From positions 23,287,238 to 23,351,237 of the forward strand of contig NC_053149.1 in the NCBI RefSeq assembly GCF_016808335.1: a stretch of 64,000 nucleotides of DNA, read 5' to 3'. Positions 1-11,147 of this stretch are shown here, one piece after another. Within the stretch, counting starts at the first letter, position 1. Each line of letters opens with the position of its first letter. The stretch is from Panicum virgatum. Lineage: Eukaryota; Streptophyta; Magnoliopsida; Poales; Poaceae. Under the pieces are notes generated by a model. That model made no database searches, was not told where the DNA came from, and worked only from the letters and a program-made list of their open reading frames with translations. Position numbers and translations under genes: made by a program.

Positions 1-358
1 TAATTAAATTGATTAATGGTTTACTTGAACTTAATTCTGAGAGTGGCCCTCTGTGTGGATGAGTGGCTCACGTCTCGTTAAAAGATGGTTTTTGTAGAAA
101 CATGGTTCGTCTCCCAGTCGACGTCCCTGTGGCGCCCTGCGCAGCTTCGGAGAGTTCTTTTTTGTATATGTACTTCGTTTCCGCTGTATCAGACATTTTG
201 TCATTAATGTAATAAATAACATTCATATTTCGATTTATTATGTCTTATTCGTGATATGTGCTGTGATATACTGTTCATTCTGTTGTATATACGTGTGACT
301 TGATCCTGGCACGTATATGATTGCTCGGTTTATGTTCTTTTATAAACCGGGTGTTACA
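1..358 (+). mobile_element. 3' end of the LTR of a partial Ty3/Gypsy element
   Basis: Terminal part of a 5' LTR that begins upstream of the window. It ends in ..GGGTGTTACA at 358 and is followed after a few bases by a primer-binding site, the normal LTR/internal boundary. AT-rich, no coding potential. The sequence does not recur in the window, so its partner 3' LTR was not found; the element is either truncated at its gag (about 1453) or its 3' part lies elsewhere. Confidence 0.75.
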
Positions 359-361
359 GAG

Positions 362-373
362 TGGTATCAGAGC
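362..373 (+). other. Primer-binding site, initiator Met-tRNA type
   Basis: TGGTATCAGAGC lies 3 bp after the LTR end. It is complementary to the 3' end of plant initiator tRNA-Met, the usual primer of many plant Gypsy and Copia elements. It fixes the orientation (+) and the LTR end at 358. Confidence 0.9.
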
Positions 374-932
374 CGTATCGACTGTAGGACGAAGCCTAGA
401 TAGAACTTGGTCGAGTTTTAGGACTTCTTCTCTCCAATCCTTGCCTGCTGAAACTATTTTACTATTATACCCCTTGAATTCTATGACTTTTACCCTTCTT
501 GCCTTGATTTCTCTCTCTGAAGAATAGTTTTCGTGGATCTTGGCCTAAATCAGTTATCTGACCACCATGAGTAATAGCTAGGTGACCCTTTTATAATAAT
601 ACGATAGCACGTTTTGCGACGCATTGTGTTAGTCGAGTTGGATGTTAAACTCGGCTAAGTCGTGAAAATTGACTGCTTGTTATTATGCTACATGTTTGAT
701 TTGGATTTTTGAATGATTGCATAGCTTAGTAGTTTAAATTTGTTTAGAGAAAATTACTCTCCTGTTAAAGTTAACTAATTAAAAAAAATGAGTTAGATCG
801 TAGGGGGTAAAACAGTCCACTCTATCCTATCTACTTTATCATGGCTGAGTCTTTTTCCGCAAAGAGTTATCATATCCATCTGAATTTATTCTTGCAATAT
901 CCTTACTCGTGAAATCTTTTGTCCAAAATCAG
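374..932 (+). other. Untranslated leader of the first Gypsy element
   Basis: About 560 bp of AT-rich sequence without a supportable gene, between the primer site and gag. The gag ATG at 933 follows directly on a CAG, which looks like a splice acceptor (inference only). The short ORFs here look random. Confidence 0.6.
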
Positions 933-1453
933 ATGGTGAACACCAGGCGTGGTTCTGACCAGCAGGGGCAGAACAACCAGGGTCAGAACACCCAGGGGAC
1001 CGGGATCCCGATGCCTCCGCCTCTGACTCCGGAGCAGTACTTCCAGCTCCAGATGCAGATGATGGCCACCCTGAACAACATTGTTCAGGCACTTCAGCAG
1101 GCTCACACTCAGCCTCCGCCTCCTCCACCGCCGCAGCCTCGCGACAGGCATGCTGAGTTCCTGAGGGGTCACCCGCCGACGTTTTCTCAAACGTCCGACC
1201 CTCTTCAGGCTGACGACTGGCTTCGTGCAGTGGAGCGTCAGCTGGACATCGCCCAGTGCGATGATCGGGAGAGAGTTCTGTACGCAGCAGGACAGCTGTG
1301 AGGGGCAGCTTTGGACTGGTGGGAGTCCCACCCAGTTCAGGACCGCGAGGCTCTCACTTGGCTCCAGTTCCGAGAGCGGTTCCGCAGCCACAACGTCCCC
1401 TGCGGGCGTTATGAAGATGAAGCAGAAGGAGTTCCTTGCACTGAAGCAGGTAA
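933..1453 (+). pseudogene. gag: gag fragment of Ty3/Gypsy element (broken)
   Basis: Starts MVNTRRGSDQQGQNNQ (ATG at 933), then a Pro-rich stretch and the retrotransposon gag core (PPTFSQTSDPLQADDWLRAV, then a WWESHP motif). Gag forms the intracellular particle. Breaks: an in-frame TGA at 1299-1301 at a position where Arg is usual, and a frameshift near 1397, after which the sense continues in another frame (MKMKQKEFLALKQ). Similarity to gag stops at about 1453; there is no zinc knuckle, protease or RT. About 60 bp of unassigned sequence separates it from the LTR-like segment that starts near 1514. Start chosen at ATG 933 because the more upstream in-frame start is a GTG. Non-functional remnant. 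Confidence 0.8.
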
Positions 1454-1513
1454 TCTTAAATATAATCATTCAATGGTTTCTTTTGAGCCAATGCCCCTTG
1501 TTCTATCCTTATG

Positions 1514-2345
1514 TGTAACACCCTAATTTAAATTTCAGCATTTTTTTTAATAAATTTAATTTGCTTTATTTAAATTTCTAAGGTTTATTGTGTTAGTCTC
1601 GCATTTAATCTAATTTTTGTTCCTTAAATAATTAAAATTTTGCCATAGGTTTAAATTTTTGTGTTGCATTCATGCTGGTGCATAGCTTTTAATTGATTGA
1701 GTGTGGTTTGAATTCAAATTGGTATTTGAATTCAACCTTTGTTTGATTTAGAATTGAAAAGAGAGAGTAAATAGAAATAGAAAAGGAAAAACCCAAAGGA
1801 AACCCAACCCGAAGCCCAAACCCCCCTTCCCAAGCCCAGCCCAACACTCAGCCCAAACCCGTCGGCCCAATCCCTCCCCGCACTCGGCCCGACCCACACC
1901 TCAGCGCGGCCCAGCTCTGCACGCCCCGCAGGCCGGCCCACTCGTTCGCGCGCGGCCTGCTAGCGCCTCAGCCCGTTCACCCCGCACCGCGTCGCACGTG
2001 CCCCGTCGCTGACACCGCGGTCCCACTTGCCAGACTCGTCCCCTTCATCCCGCAACGCCCGCCCGCGATCACGGCCGCGATTCCCGCCGGCCTCTCCCTG
2101 GGCGCGCCTCCCCAAGATGCCCGAGGCCCCTTTATTTAGCCCCCACCCGGGCCCCTGCGTCCTCAACTCCACCCCGCCGCCACCCCAAAACCCTAAGCCG
2201 CGCCGCCCGTGCTCCCGGAGTCGGAGCAGAGCCCCCCCCGCCGCAGGTAAGTCTTCCGCCGCCCTTTTTGCACGCCGCCGGCGAGTCCCGAGCACCCCTG
2301 ACCCACGGTATCACTCCGCAGCACCACCGCGAAACGAACCGTGAA
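1514..2345 (+). mobile_element. 5' portion of an unrelated Gypsy LTR (truncated)
   Basis: Begins TGTAACACCCTAATTT, a typical start for long Gypsy LTRs in grasses. It passes from an AT-rich U3 to a very GC-rich stretch (1800-2330) with a TATA-like TTTATTTAG near 2131-2139, then AAACCCTAAG and a splice-donor-like GCAGGTAAGT near 2245. This AT-rich then GC-rich then donor layout matches the start of the two long LTRs at 3604 and 13223, but the sequence differs, so it is another family. No TG..CA 3' end and no primer site follow, so the rest of the LTR is missing. The long ORFs on both strands are GC-rich artefacts. The 3' limit is approximate. Confidence 0.5.
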
Positions 2346-2746
2346 GTTTGCTGATGTTTGAATTAATTCCTAGCCTTTGAAATCATGAGCTTTTTAAGGA
2401 ATTTCTAGTGTGGATCTTCATGGTTATGAGTTAGTATGTTTAAACCATGATTTGAGTTAAAGCTTGATATTAGGAGCATGCTTGTTGAAACATTTAGATT
2501 TTCTTGGATGAAAAAGATGGATTCGAGTCATGCCTTCATCCCTAGCACCATCTCGATGTTATAATGATCTTGTTGTTCTATAGAATCTCAAATGATGAAC
2601 CAGTACCAATTGTGGTTTGTTTACTCCCTGAGCCTAGTAGCCTTTTGAATCAGAATCACATTTGCTTTACCGCAGTCTTCTTAAAGTTATATTTGAGAAG
2701 TCTTGAGATGATTATTTAGCTCACATTTGAATCTTTTTGGATTCAG
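2346..2746 (+). other. Non-coding leader upstream of orf0, intron-like
   Basis: AT-rich, no gene seen. It ends in a pyrimidine-rich run and TTCAG directly before the orf0 ATG at 2747, consistent with the 3' end of a leader intron. The same arrangement (..TTACAG then ATG) precedes gag at 8694. Inference from sequence context only. Confidence 0.4.
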
Positions 2747-3603
2747 ATGGCGGACTGTCACAATGTCTTTTGGGGTGAGGAGGGAAATGCTCATACTGAT
2801 TGCTTGTACTGGGAGGGCTTTCCGATGATTTTGTGGGATACGCTCCGTACTTTCCACTACCCAGACCCACCCCGGTACACAGGACGATAGTTTTCTGAGG
2901 ACGGAGTTCAGAAGAGCAGAGTCAACATGACCATTCCTCAGCACCCCACCTTGGCTTGGCCGCCTATTGAGATTGAGGTGGTTGGATATCGTCTTGTGGA
3001 TGCTTTTGAGACAGCAGCTCTCAAAGCTATCACTACCTTTTGTGAGCACCATCCTGATGAAGTAGCCACTTACTCTATTGGTTTGTTTTCGGCTGTCAGT
3101 GCTGGTAACGCAGAGTGGCTCTTCAGGACCACACACTTTGGGCACTTAGTTGGAGATGTAGCTGAGGAGACTATTCAGGCGGTAATCAGGTATATGAATG
3201 CCCAGTCCCACTATCAGATTCTTCAGCAGAGGCATATGGATCAAGTGATAGACTTGGTCCAGACTTTCCAGCGAGGTCTTCGTTTGAGAGACACTCAGAT
3301 CCAGGGACTTCAGGATGCTATTGCGGGAAGAGATCATGCCCTTGCACAGTTTGAGCATCAGGTTATGGAGCATGGTGCTGAGATAGTGCAGCGCAACACA
3401 GTGATTGGTTTTCCTCAGGGGCAGGTGCATGAGATCCAAGCGGATCTAGATGATGCTATGGCCCATATTGGTATGCTCCATGAGCAACCAGTTGTTCCAG
3501 CCGAGCCTGCAACAGCAGAAGAGGACCCAGTGGAGATGGAGGGAGTTTCAGATATAGATTCCGAGCACGCGCATGCTGAGCCTAACCCTCAGCCGGACGA
3601 CTC
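2747..3603 (+). pseudogene. orf0-like extra ORF of the chromovirus, part 1
   Basis: Starts MADCHNVFWGEEGNAH. It has an in-frame TAG at codon 48 (2888-2890), then runs open to 3603, where the solo LTR interrupts it; it resumes at 8005 and ends at a TAG at 8048-8050. Without the insertion the frame is about 300 codons. It holds a W/Y-rich N-terminus (residues 1-46), a globular central part (about 61-170), a likely coiled coil (about 150-230; QGLQDAIAGRDHALAQF) and an acidic tail ending SSSGSASSVGNLNDF. Extra ORFs upstream of gag are known in RIRE3/RIRE8-like rice elements ('orf0'); their function is unknown. It lies in the right place (leader, before gag at 8694) to belong to the same element as the pol at 9766-13189. 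Two lesions make it non-functional. Confidence 0.7.
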
Positions 3604-6412
3604 TGTGACACCTCAGGTGTCAGTACTATTAAATACAATCAATGTACCCTAGTTAAAGTTAAAATAAAAATTTGAGAAACTAATTCAAAGAGAAAGGACC
3701 AAATAAAATACAAATCATACAAAAGAAATTAAAGGAAAAAGAGAAAGGAGTGAAAAGCTACTCAAAACTTAATTCAAAAATGTGCACAAAATTTTTGTTG
3801 GCTCATGAGAGGTGTCTCAATTGACATGTGCTCAATTGAACTTCAGCCAAAATCAAGTCAAAAACTGAATAAAACTAAAGTCCTTTTGTGCAAATATGCA
3901 AATGTACCAATAGTTCAAAATGTGAGTTTCAAATGAAAATTTGCATAACACAAAAGTTGTAGATCTTGAAAAGTTATGCAAAAGTGGTATTCAACACTTT
4001 TCCATTTGAGCCCTCCAATTAGGAGATAATTTTAGTTTACCGAGAGGTCCCTGGAATTTCAGAAATCACAGATATGCCCTTATCTCCATCTCTCTCTTTC
4101 CCGGCCTGCTCTGTTCGCGCCGCCCGCCGTACGCCGCCGGTGGACTTCGTCCACCGCGCGCCCGCGGCCAAATGGACCCGGGGAAACCTCTCCACGCCAC
4201 CTGGCCCGCCCCTTGGCGCCCTCCCACGCCCACACGCGTCCCAGGCCGCTCCCCGAGCCGCCACGACACCCCCAGCCATGCGCCGCGCCGCTGCCTCCTC
4301 CGCCCGCTCGCCGTCGACTCGCCCAGGCCAAATTGACCGCCCCCAGTCACTCCATTCCTCACCCAGGAGCTCTTTGGCCTATAAAGACCCCCCGAACCCC
4401 CACAGTCGCGCCCCTTCTTCCCCTTCTTCCTCCTCCCGCCGCTCCGCCATGGCCGCCGAGATCCAGCTCTCGCGGACCGGCTAGCCCAGCCACACATTGC
4501 CCCCTCCGACCACCGCAGCAGCTTCGCCACCTCCCAGTTAAGCTTCACGCGCGCGGAATCGAATCCAAACCCCCTCCCGAAGCCGTTCCCCTTTTGCGCC
4601 GCCGCCGGCGAGCTCAGGCTCACCGCGGACCGGCCAGCTCCGGGGAAGACCGAGCCCGACAGCTACCCCAGAAGCATCCACGAGCTCACGCGGTGCTCGT
4701 GCGCGCCTTGTTCCCCTACCCCGAGCCCTCCTTTCGCCTCCAGCGCCGGCAAACCGAACAACCGACCCGCCATCAACGCCGACGAGCTTGAACCTGTGCT
4801 CCAAACGCTCAAACGTCGACCAGGGTAGGTGTTCCTCGATCCTTTCTCCCCCACGCGCCTCCCCGTGGCAGCCCCGGTAAGCCCTGCACCGCAGAACACC
4901 ACCGGCAAGATGCCACGACGGAGAAGGCCGGCGAAGGACCCGGTTGTAATTTCTTTTTTTCGTTCAAAGGGTGTCTCTGCAAGTTTTACAGTGTATACCA
5001 GTGAACTTCTAAAATGCGAAACAAATCACAGAAAAATCAGAAAAATGCAAACTCAAATGATCTGGAATCCTTGTAACAAGATCTACAAATTTTGTAACAT
5101 TCACATTTGCAGAAACTCAACCGAATTTAATCTAGGGAAAAGATTAAGAAAATCACCTTATGCATGTTCATGAAGTTCTGCTCATCAAATGACCTTGATT
5201 TTTGGATATGTTATAACTAATGAGATGCTAAGATCACAAAAAAAAATGACACCAAACCAAAACAGTTATCATGTTAGAACAATCAAGATTATCTAATCTG
5301 TTGTTAGCTTTCTCGATTTAATTCTGGAAAATATGCACATGAACTTGCTCTGGAATTTTTACTTCATACATGTGTAACTGAAATATTGTGAATCCATAAA
5401 TTTCAGATTTATTAGAGTTCATTTGCTATATACCATGATTTATGCTTGTTTAATCAACTTAATTCTCCATATATAGTTCTTATGCTCAGAAAAATCTATA
5501 TTTATTTCTGAAGTCTCTTTTTAGCTCTGTGTCCCTGTCTAAAAAGTTTGAGCTGCAGATACTGATTTTTGCTTTGGTGAATAATCATGCTTAGCATCTT
5601 GGGGCTAGATTTACTATTTTTGGTTCTGAGTAATCTACACCATAACTGATCTTGATTTTTGGACATTATCTTGTTTAAAGTATGTTCTATCTGTAATAAA
5701 AATTTCATACGCAGTACTGGTTAAATGTACCTTGAGAAATTTATGCTAAATCATGTTAAGTTAAATGCATAACTAATTTATTTTGTGGTTATAAAGCTCG
5801 ATATTTTTTCTGGAGTATGTTTAGCTCATGATTAGACTCTGGTAAAAATTTGAGAACCATATCCCTAGTAAAACTTTCTGTAGAATTAATCCTTGTTAAT
5901 GGCTTGCTGTTTTTAATCTTTTTATCACCTCCGCTATATAAGTGTATAAAATCTGGAAAAATTTCAATACTGAGCTTATGCTTTGAAGTTGCTTGCATAA
6001 AATTTGTAGCACCAGAACCCATGTTGAACATTCTGTACAAAAAGATGAAGCAACTAGAGTAATACATTTGCATGAATAGTTATAGTTTTTGCTCTATGGT
6101 AGATGCTGAAATTTATATCATGAATGTTCAAGTTGGAATCTGAGTTACTTTAGTGTTTCATCACTAGCTCTTTAGTAGTTGTGTTGTTAAGGAATAATGA
6201 AAGCATGCTATGTGTTGAAATTAAAAATGAAAACCCAAAACCCCACTCATTCATGAATAACCGTAGTTATGTTTGCTACTCTATAAACGATTGCCCATGC
6301 AATGAAATGTGAAATCATCACTAAATTAACTTTCGTGGACTACAACTTTATCGTGAAGGAAAGAAATTATATCCCTGAATAACTCAAAATCTTGCATTGC
6401 ATATAAAAACAG

Positions 6413-6612
6413 TTAACCTCGCGGACGGAGACTACGAACTGGTGCCCGCGGACTCTCATGCGGAGCAGGAGGTTAATCTGAACTGTACTAACTTGTCTCA
6501 AGACCTGGGCCAAGTCCCAGAAGCTTTTCTGCCTGACAGTGCCCAAGAAGGCAAGCCCCGGAGCATAATCCCACTATTTTTCCGAATTATCATTCTGCTA
6601 TCTATTTATTAA
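6413..6612 (+). CDS. Putative small exon inside the LTR (LADG.YEL motif)
   Basis: Follows a candidate acceptor (..AAAAACAG) at 6411-6412. After two bases of a split codon it reads NLADGDYELVP, then an acidic, N/Q-rich peptide, open to a stop at 6610-6612. A sequence in the same frame and splice phase occurs in the diverged LTRs at 15372 and, on the minus strand, at 40778. Only the LAD..YE core and a few later residues are kept, with changes inside that core mostly synonymous. The first exon that would join it was not resolved: the in-frame sequence before the donor at 4825 has stops and no obvious ATG. Not known to me as a named protein. Confidence 0.4.
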
Positions 6613-7476
6613 TGTATGGTAATAGTTGGTTTTCTGCATTTAAGTTCTCTAGGCGTTGATCGAGAACCCTAGATGCATGATCCATAGGAACCTATGTTTG
6701 ATACTGGATCTTTTTATCGACTAGTTGCCATGCTAAATAGGCACGGTAGAAGTCGAGTGGTTCCCTGCCTCTCGCGAGCAAATAGGAATTGTACTGACTT
6801 TAATTCCTGTTGAAATGTAAGGACAACAGGCGGGGTTGTGTAGTTGTGATACCCCGCTGGTGTAGTCAAAAATGGCTAAGGTCGCGGTGTGTGGCTCATT
6901 TCGTTAAGCGTTTGAAAGTACTAGCCACATACCGAGAAATATGGTAATCGGTAAGCTTAAGTACCTGATTGGACCGGCGAGTGGAACGATCTCGCACCCT
7001 CCTGGTAGAAGTAGGGTTTATTTTTATGTCGCGACGTACGGGTGCAGAGTGGTCGGACTCTGTAGTCGGGGAGGGTGTTCCGGATCCACGGACTGGAAAG
7101 AAAGGGGAAAAGTAGCGTGGGCAGAAGCGAAGTCGATCCCCATGCGTGTGGTCTAGGTCCCCCTGGCCAGGTTGAAATTCGATTCGGAATCGTCCGCCTC
7201 TCACGGCATGAGATTGCTTGATGATTTCGGTCACATAGAGTAACAAGTGGAATACGATGATGAAAATACTGCTGGTTGATTAAATGGTTGCTCTACCATG
7301 TTTGAGTAAAGTTAGTTGCAAATTTAGAATGGTTAATTCCACTAGAATCTGGCTAAGTAAAACCTGAAAGTAAGGATCAAAACTTAGCGGCATTTGTGGC
7401 AAACAAACCCTACCAACCAAAAAGCCTTGCATGTCTAGTTATCGGACTATGTTATATCCGGAGACGGGTCAGTCTT

Positions 7477-7498
7477 GCTGAGTATTAGTATACTCAGC
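7477..7498 (+). promoter_or_regulatory. Conserved short hairpin in the LTR
   Basis: GCTGAGTA, six-base loop, TACTCAGC: a perfect 8-bp stem about 500 bp before the LTR end. The same stem with a near-identical loop is in the LTRs at 16417-16438 and, as the reverse complement, 40542-40561. Role unknown: an RNA structure near the LTR polyadenylation region, or a protein-binding palindrome. Confidence 0.5.
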
Positions 7499-7999
7499 CT
7501 TGCTTGTGGCACTGTTTTTCAGGTACTAACTTTGAAGATCTGTTTGCGAGTCTTACTTGGCCTTGTACTCTGCCTCCGGGTTGGTCTGTTGAGTGGGATG
7601 GCCCTTCAGCTGGTGCTAATCACCCTCCCACTGAGTGATGCATTCGTACGGGCTTTACCGATGCGTCACGTTATTTCGTTAGTTATCTTTTAATGCTTCC
7701 GCTGAACTTTGAGACTTGAATAATTTGAGGAGTTGGAACTCCGTAGTACTTCGCTAGTCTGAACATGGTTTGTAATAAATTTTCTTTCCGCTGCAATCAC
7801 TCTGAGATGTATGAAATGGTTTGTGTTGTAATCTCTGGGCTCACCTTCGTGTGAGTGTTGTCTGCTGATCCTGGAATAGCAGTGGCTTTTATCGAGGCTT
7901 CACTCGAGGAACTACCGGTGAGTGCCAAATTGGGTCAGAGTTGCTTAGCAACGAAGATCAGTGCACCCGGGCCCAGTAGTTTTGGGTGGTTCCGCCACA

Positions 8000-8050
8000 G
8001 ACTCTTCCTCCGGCAGTGCTTCCTCTGTGGGCAACCTCAACGACTTCTAG
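8000..8050 (+). pseudogene. orf0-like ORF, part 2 (3' end after the solo LTR)
   Basis: 8000-8004 is the second copy of the GACTC target-site repeat. 8005-8050 continues the orf0 frame and ends in TAG at 8048-8050. This proves that the LTR at 3604-7999 inserted into an existing reading frame. Confidence 0.85.
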
Positions 8051-8693
8051 GCATCTTAGGATATCCTAGATAGCTTGTGATCTTCCTTGTTGTAGTATAT
8101 GTACATAGGGAAGAAGATGTTCTAAAATAGCCCTAGGAAGGAGTACCACTTGTTGTAACATATGTGGTAAGGGTGTGTAATGCTAGGTTGTAAGAAAAAG
8201 GCTACTTTGGATGTAATGTAAGTAGCAGCTACCAGTTTGGAAATCATGATTTTCCTACTTGCCAAATCTCTTCGTTTGTGCATTTCTAGGCTGTTTGATG
8301 AATACTAAAGATGTTGCAAATTTTGTGGCATGGGTGCTCATCAAATTATAGCCTATTGAATCTGTGAGACTATATTTATAGTCCAATCACTACTATGATC
8401 TCTGTTGATTAGCAGCGTAGCACAGAACGATGAAGAGTGTATTGCTAGATTATCTTCTTTACCATTTTGCTCTCAGCGTTGAGTATCAATACGAGGGAGC
8501 ATGAAGTTATCTAACAGTTGACCAATTCTGTATTATTCTGGTTGATCAAAATGTGTGTTGTGCATGTTTTGTTACGCCATAATTTGTTAAGTACTGCTAA
8601 TTTTATTTTGCGATCCAATGTATGATCGTTACACATACCATTGATTTTGGGAGCAAGAATGATGTATCTAATGGATGTCTTCCATAATTACAG
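8051..8693 (+). other. Spacer between orf0 and gag
   Basis: About 640 bp, AT-rich, no gene found. It ends ..CCATAATTACAG directly before the gag ATG at 8694, so it may be a leader intron that brings gag close to the RNA 5' end. No ORF with family resemblance. Confidence 0.5.
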
Positions 8694-9765
8694 ATGGTTG
8701 GTCATACTCATGGAATGCCTGACGGTTTCGGTCGTGAAGCTGGCAGTGGATCTTAGCAGCCACCGCCACCCCCCCGTCAAATCTGGCCGAACTAATGACC
8801 ATGCAAACTGAATTGCTTCGTCAGCTGGTTCAAGGGCAGCAGAATCAGCCACGCTACCAGCAGCATGGAGGACGTGATGCACAACCAGCGGGTTACCAGG
8901 AATTCTTTGGTACCCAACCTCCACTATTCAGCAAGGCCGATGAACCACTGGACGCTGATGCTTGGCTCCGCACTATTGATTCCAAGTTTGCTTTGCTAGC
9001 GGTACCTTGTGCTGATGCAAACAAGGCCCATTTTGCCGCCCAGCAACTTCGTGGTCCTGCACGTATATGGTGGGATCATTATTGTGCGATGCAGCCTGCT
9101 GGAAATATCATCTCTTGGGAGGAATTCCTAAATGCCTTCAGATCACATCATATCGCTGATGGACTCATTGAGACAAAGTAAAATGAGTTCTTGGTTCTGA
9201 ATCAAGAAACCCGCACTGTTCTTCAATATGCACAGGCCTTCAATCAACTGTGCCAGTATGCGGGCCATCATGCTGATACTGACGCCAAGAAGCGCGATCG
9301 TTTTCGACGTGGCCTCAATACCAAGCTCAAGGAACGCCTGAACCTTATTCAGCCAAATACATACAATGGCTGGTCAATCTGGCCATTACTCAAGAGGACT
9401 ATATTACTGCACATCATGCTGAGAAGAAGCGAAAGGCACCAATAGGACCCTCGAGTGCTCAGCCACCGAGATATCATCTGGGGCATAATACTCCACCAAG
9501 ACCTCCACAGAGAAATGCCCCAACGGGCAGGCTTGTTTTTAGGCCGCCTCAGCAGCAAGGAGGATTCAGACTTCCAGAGCCTCAGCAGCAGCAGTCTGGC
9601 CAACGGTCAAATGCCCCACAGTTCAATCGTGGGAATGGTGATAATCGATGCTTCAACTACGGCAGTACATCCCACTTTGCCAAGAATTGTCCGCAGCCCA
9701 AAAAGAATTATCCAGGGCAGAACTCCAATCAGAACAACAACAAGGGCAAGGGCAAAAGGCAAACA
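8694..9765 (+). pseudogene. gag: gag of Tekay-type chromovirus (several breaks)
   Basis: Gag forms the virus-like particle. ATG at 8694 (MVGHTHGMPDGFGREAG), stop TAG after 20 codons and a frameshift near 8770; the core is readable from 8795 (FFGTQPPLFSKADEPLDADA, WLRTIDSKFALL, RIWWDHY). A TAA at 9179-9181 and another frameshift near 9370 follow. The Pro/Gln-rich C-terminus carries a zinc knuckle at 9651-9692 (CFNYGSTSHFAKNC) in which the second Cys of CX2CX4HX4C is Tyr, so metal binding is probably lost. It leads directly into protease. An old, inactive copy. Confidence 0.85.
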
Positions 9766-10242
9766 GTGCAAGTCCGAGAAGGGCGACTTAATTTCACCAC
9801 TTTTGCAGAGCTTCCTGAAGGAGCACCAGTCATGTCGGGTATTTTTTCTATCCACAATAAACCCGCAGTCATACTATCTGATTCTGGTGCAACTCATAGT
9901 TTTATAAGTGCCAAATTTGGAGCAAGGATAGGATTGGATTTTTGTCATACCAAGGGATCTTACATGATAGCAACTCCTGGTGGGAAGATAGCTTCCAATC
10001 AAATTATTAGACATGTGCCAATTAAGTTGGGTAGCAAATTGATAAAGACAGATTTGATCTTATTGAACTTAGAAGGCATGGATGTTATTTTGGGCATGGA
10101 TTGGGTGATTAAACATAAAGTATTATTAGACTATTTCTTCCCGAGCTGTCGAGATAGATTCACCTTATCAAGGAGCCACCATACTCTATTTGCCACAACG
10201 AGAGTGCTTCAATTCTTGTGCCTATGCCATAAAAGACCTTAA
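9766..10242 (+). pseudogene. pol: Aspartic protease domain of chromovirus pol
   Basis: Retropepsin-like domain that would cleave Gag-Pol. The active-site motif is seen as SDSGATHSFISAKF near 9880-9920, and the flap/strand motif LEGMDVILGMDWVIKHK near 10070-10120. The frame is open to 10242; the link to RT needs a frame change (sequence around 10205-10330 is readable in other frames), so the polyprotein is broken here. Confidence 0.85.
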
Positions 10243-10244
10243 AA

Positions 10245-11147
10245 TTGAAGATATTCCTGTTGTGTGTGAGTATGCGGATGTATTTCCAGATGATTTACCT
10301 GGAATGCCCCCTGATAGAGATATCAAGTTCGTTATCGAGCTTCAACCCGGTACTAGCACCTATTTCTAAGAGGTCGTATCGTATGCCTCCAAATGAGTTA
10401 GCAGAATTGAAAATCCAACTTCAAGATCTTCTTGACAAGGGCTTTATACATCCAAGTTCTTCACCATGGGGATGTCCAGCCCTGTTTGTGAAGAAAAAGG
10501 ACAACAGTTTGAGGCTATGTGTTGACTATCGACCACTCAATGCGGTCACTATTAAAAACAAGTATCCTCTTCCCCGCATTGATGTCCTGTTTGATCAATT
10601 AGCTAGAGCCAAGGTATTCTCTAAGATCGACCTTCGTTCTGGCTACCATCAAATAAAGATCAAGCCTTGTGATATTCCAAAGACTGTTTTCTCGACCAGA
10701 TATGGACTATATGAATATCTGGTTATGTCTTTTGGTCTTACCAATGCCCCAGCGTACTTTATGTATTTGATGAATTCAGTCTTCATGCCAGAGCTTGATA
10801 AATTCGTCATGGTGTTCATCGACGATATTTTAATCTACTCCAAGAATGAAGAAGAGCACGAGCAGCATTTACGCATCGTTCTTCAGCGATTGCAAGATCA
10901 TCATCTTTATGCCAAATTCTCCAAATGTGAATTTTGGCTGGATAGTGTAAAATTTTTAGGCCATACTATCTCCAGTGAAGGTATATCAGTTGATCCAACC
11001 AAAGTGCAAGAAGTGATGGATTGGAAACCTCCTACTTCAGTCCATCAGATTCACAGTTTTCTCGGTTTAGCTGGATATTATCGTCGATTCATTCCTGAAT
11101 TCTCCAGAATAGCCAAACCTATGACGGAGTTGTTAAAAAAAGAGTGA
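10245..11147 (+). pseudogene. pol: Reverse transcriptase domain of chromovirus pol
   Basis: Complete RT core: [55 protein letters not shown], then the catalytic box [11 protein letters not shown] (both Asp present) near 10815-10850, and thumb motif [15 protein letters not shown]. The frame ends at a stop at 11145-11147, overlapping the next frame by 4 nt: a small indel separates RT from RNase H. Chromovirus type by the F-[IV]-D-D-I-L-I-Y-S box. The start of this ORF is not a real initiator, because RT is made as part of Gag-Pol. Confidence 0.9.

Larger units (their letters stand above)
3604..7999 (+). mobile_element. Solo LTR (4.4 kb) inserted in orf0
   Basis: TGTGACACCTCAGG...GGTTCCGCCACA, 4396 bp, flanked by a perfect 5-bp direct repeat GACTC (3599-3603 and 8000-8004). 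Removing the LTR and one repeat restores the orf0 frame exactly to its stop, so the boundaries are firm. No primer site or internal region is present: a solo LTR left by LTR-LTR recombination. Inside: TATAAA at 4380, a GC-rich transcribed part with many spurious ORFs, a candidate splice donor at 4825, AT-rich intron-like sequence, an exon at 6413, and a short hairpin at 7477. It resembles the LTR at 13223-16937 in layout and blocks, but is far too diverged to be its pair. Confidence 0.92.

Noticed and set aside
2190..2200. AAACCCTAAG as a telomere-repeat (telobox) or interstitial telomere
   Set aside because: A single copy only, in a GC-rich LTR leader where such a motif is common in grasses; not a repeat array.
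4037..4908. Several long GC-rich ORFs on both strands as host genes
   Set aside because: They lie inside the solo LTR, overlap on both strands, have low-complexity Pro/Arg/Ala composition and no domain; artefacts of high GC.
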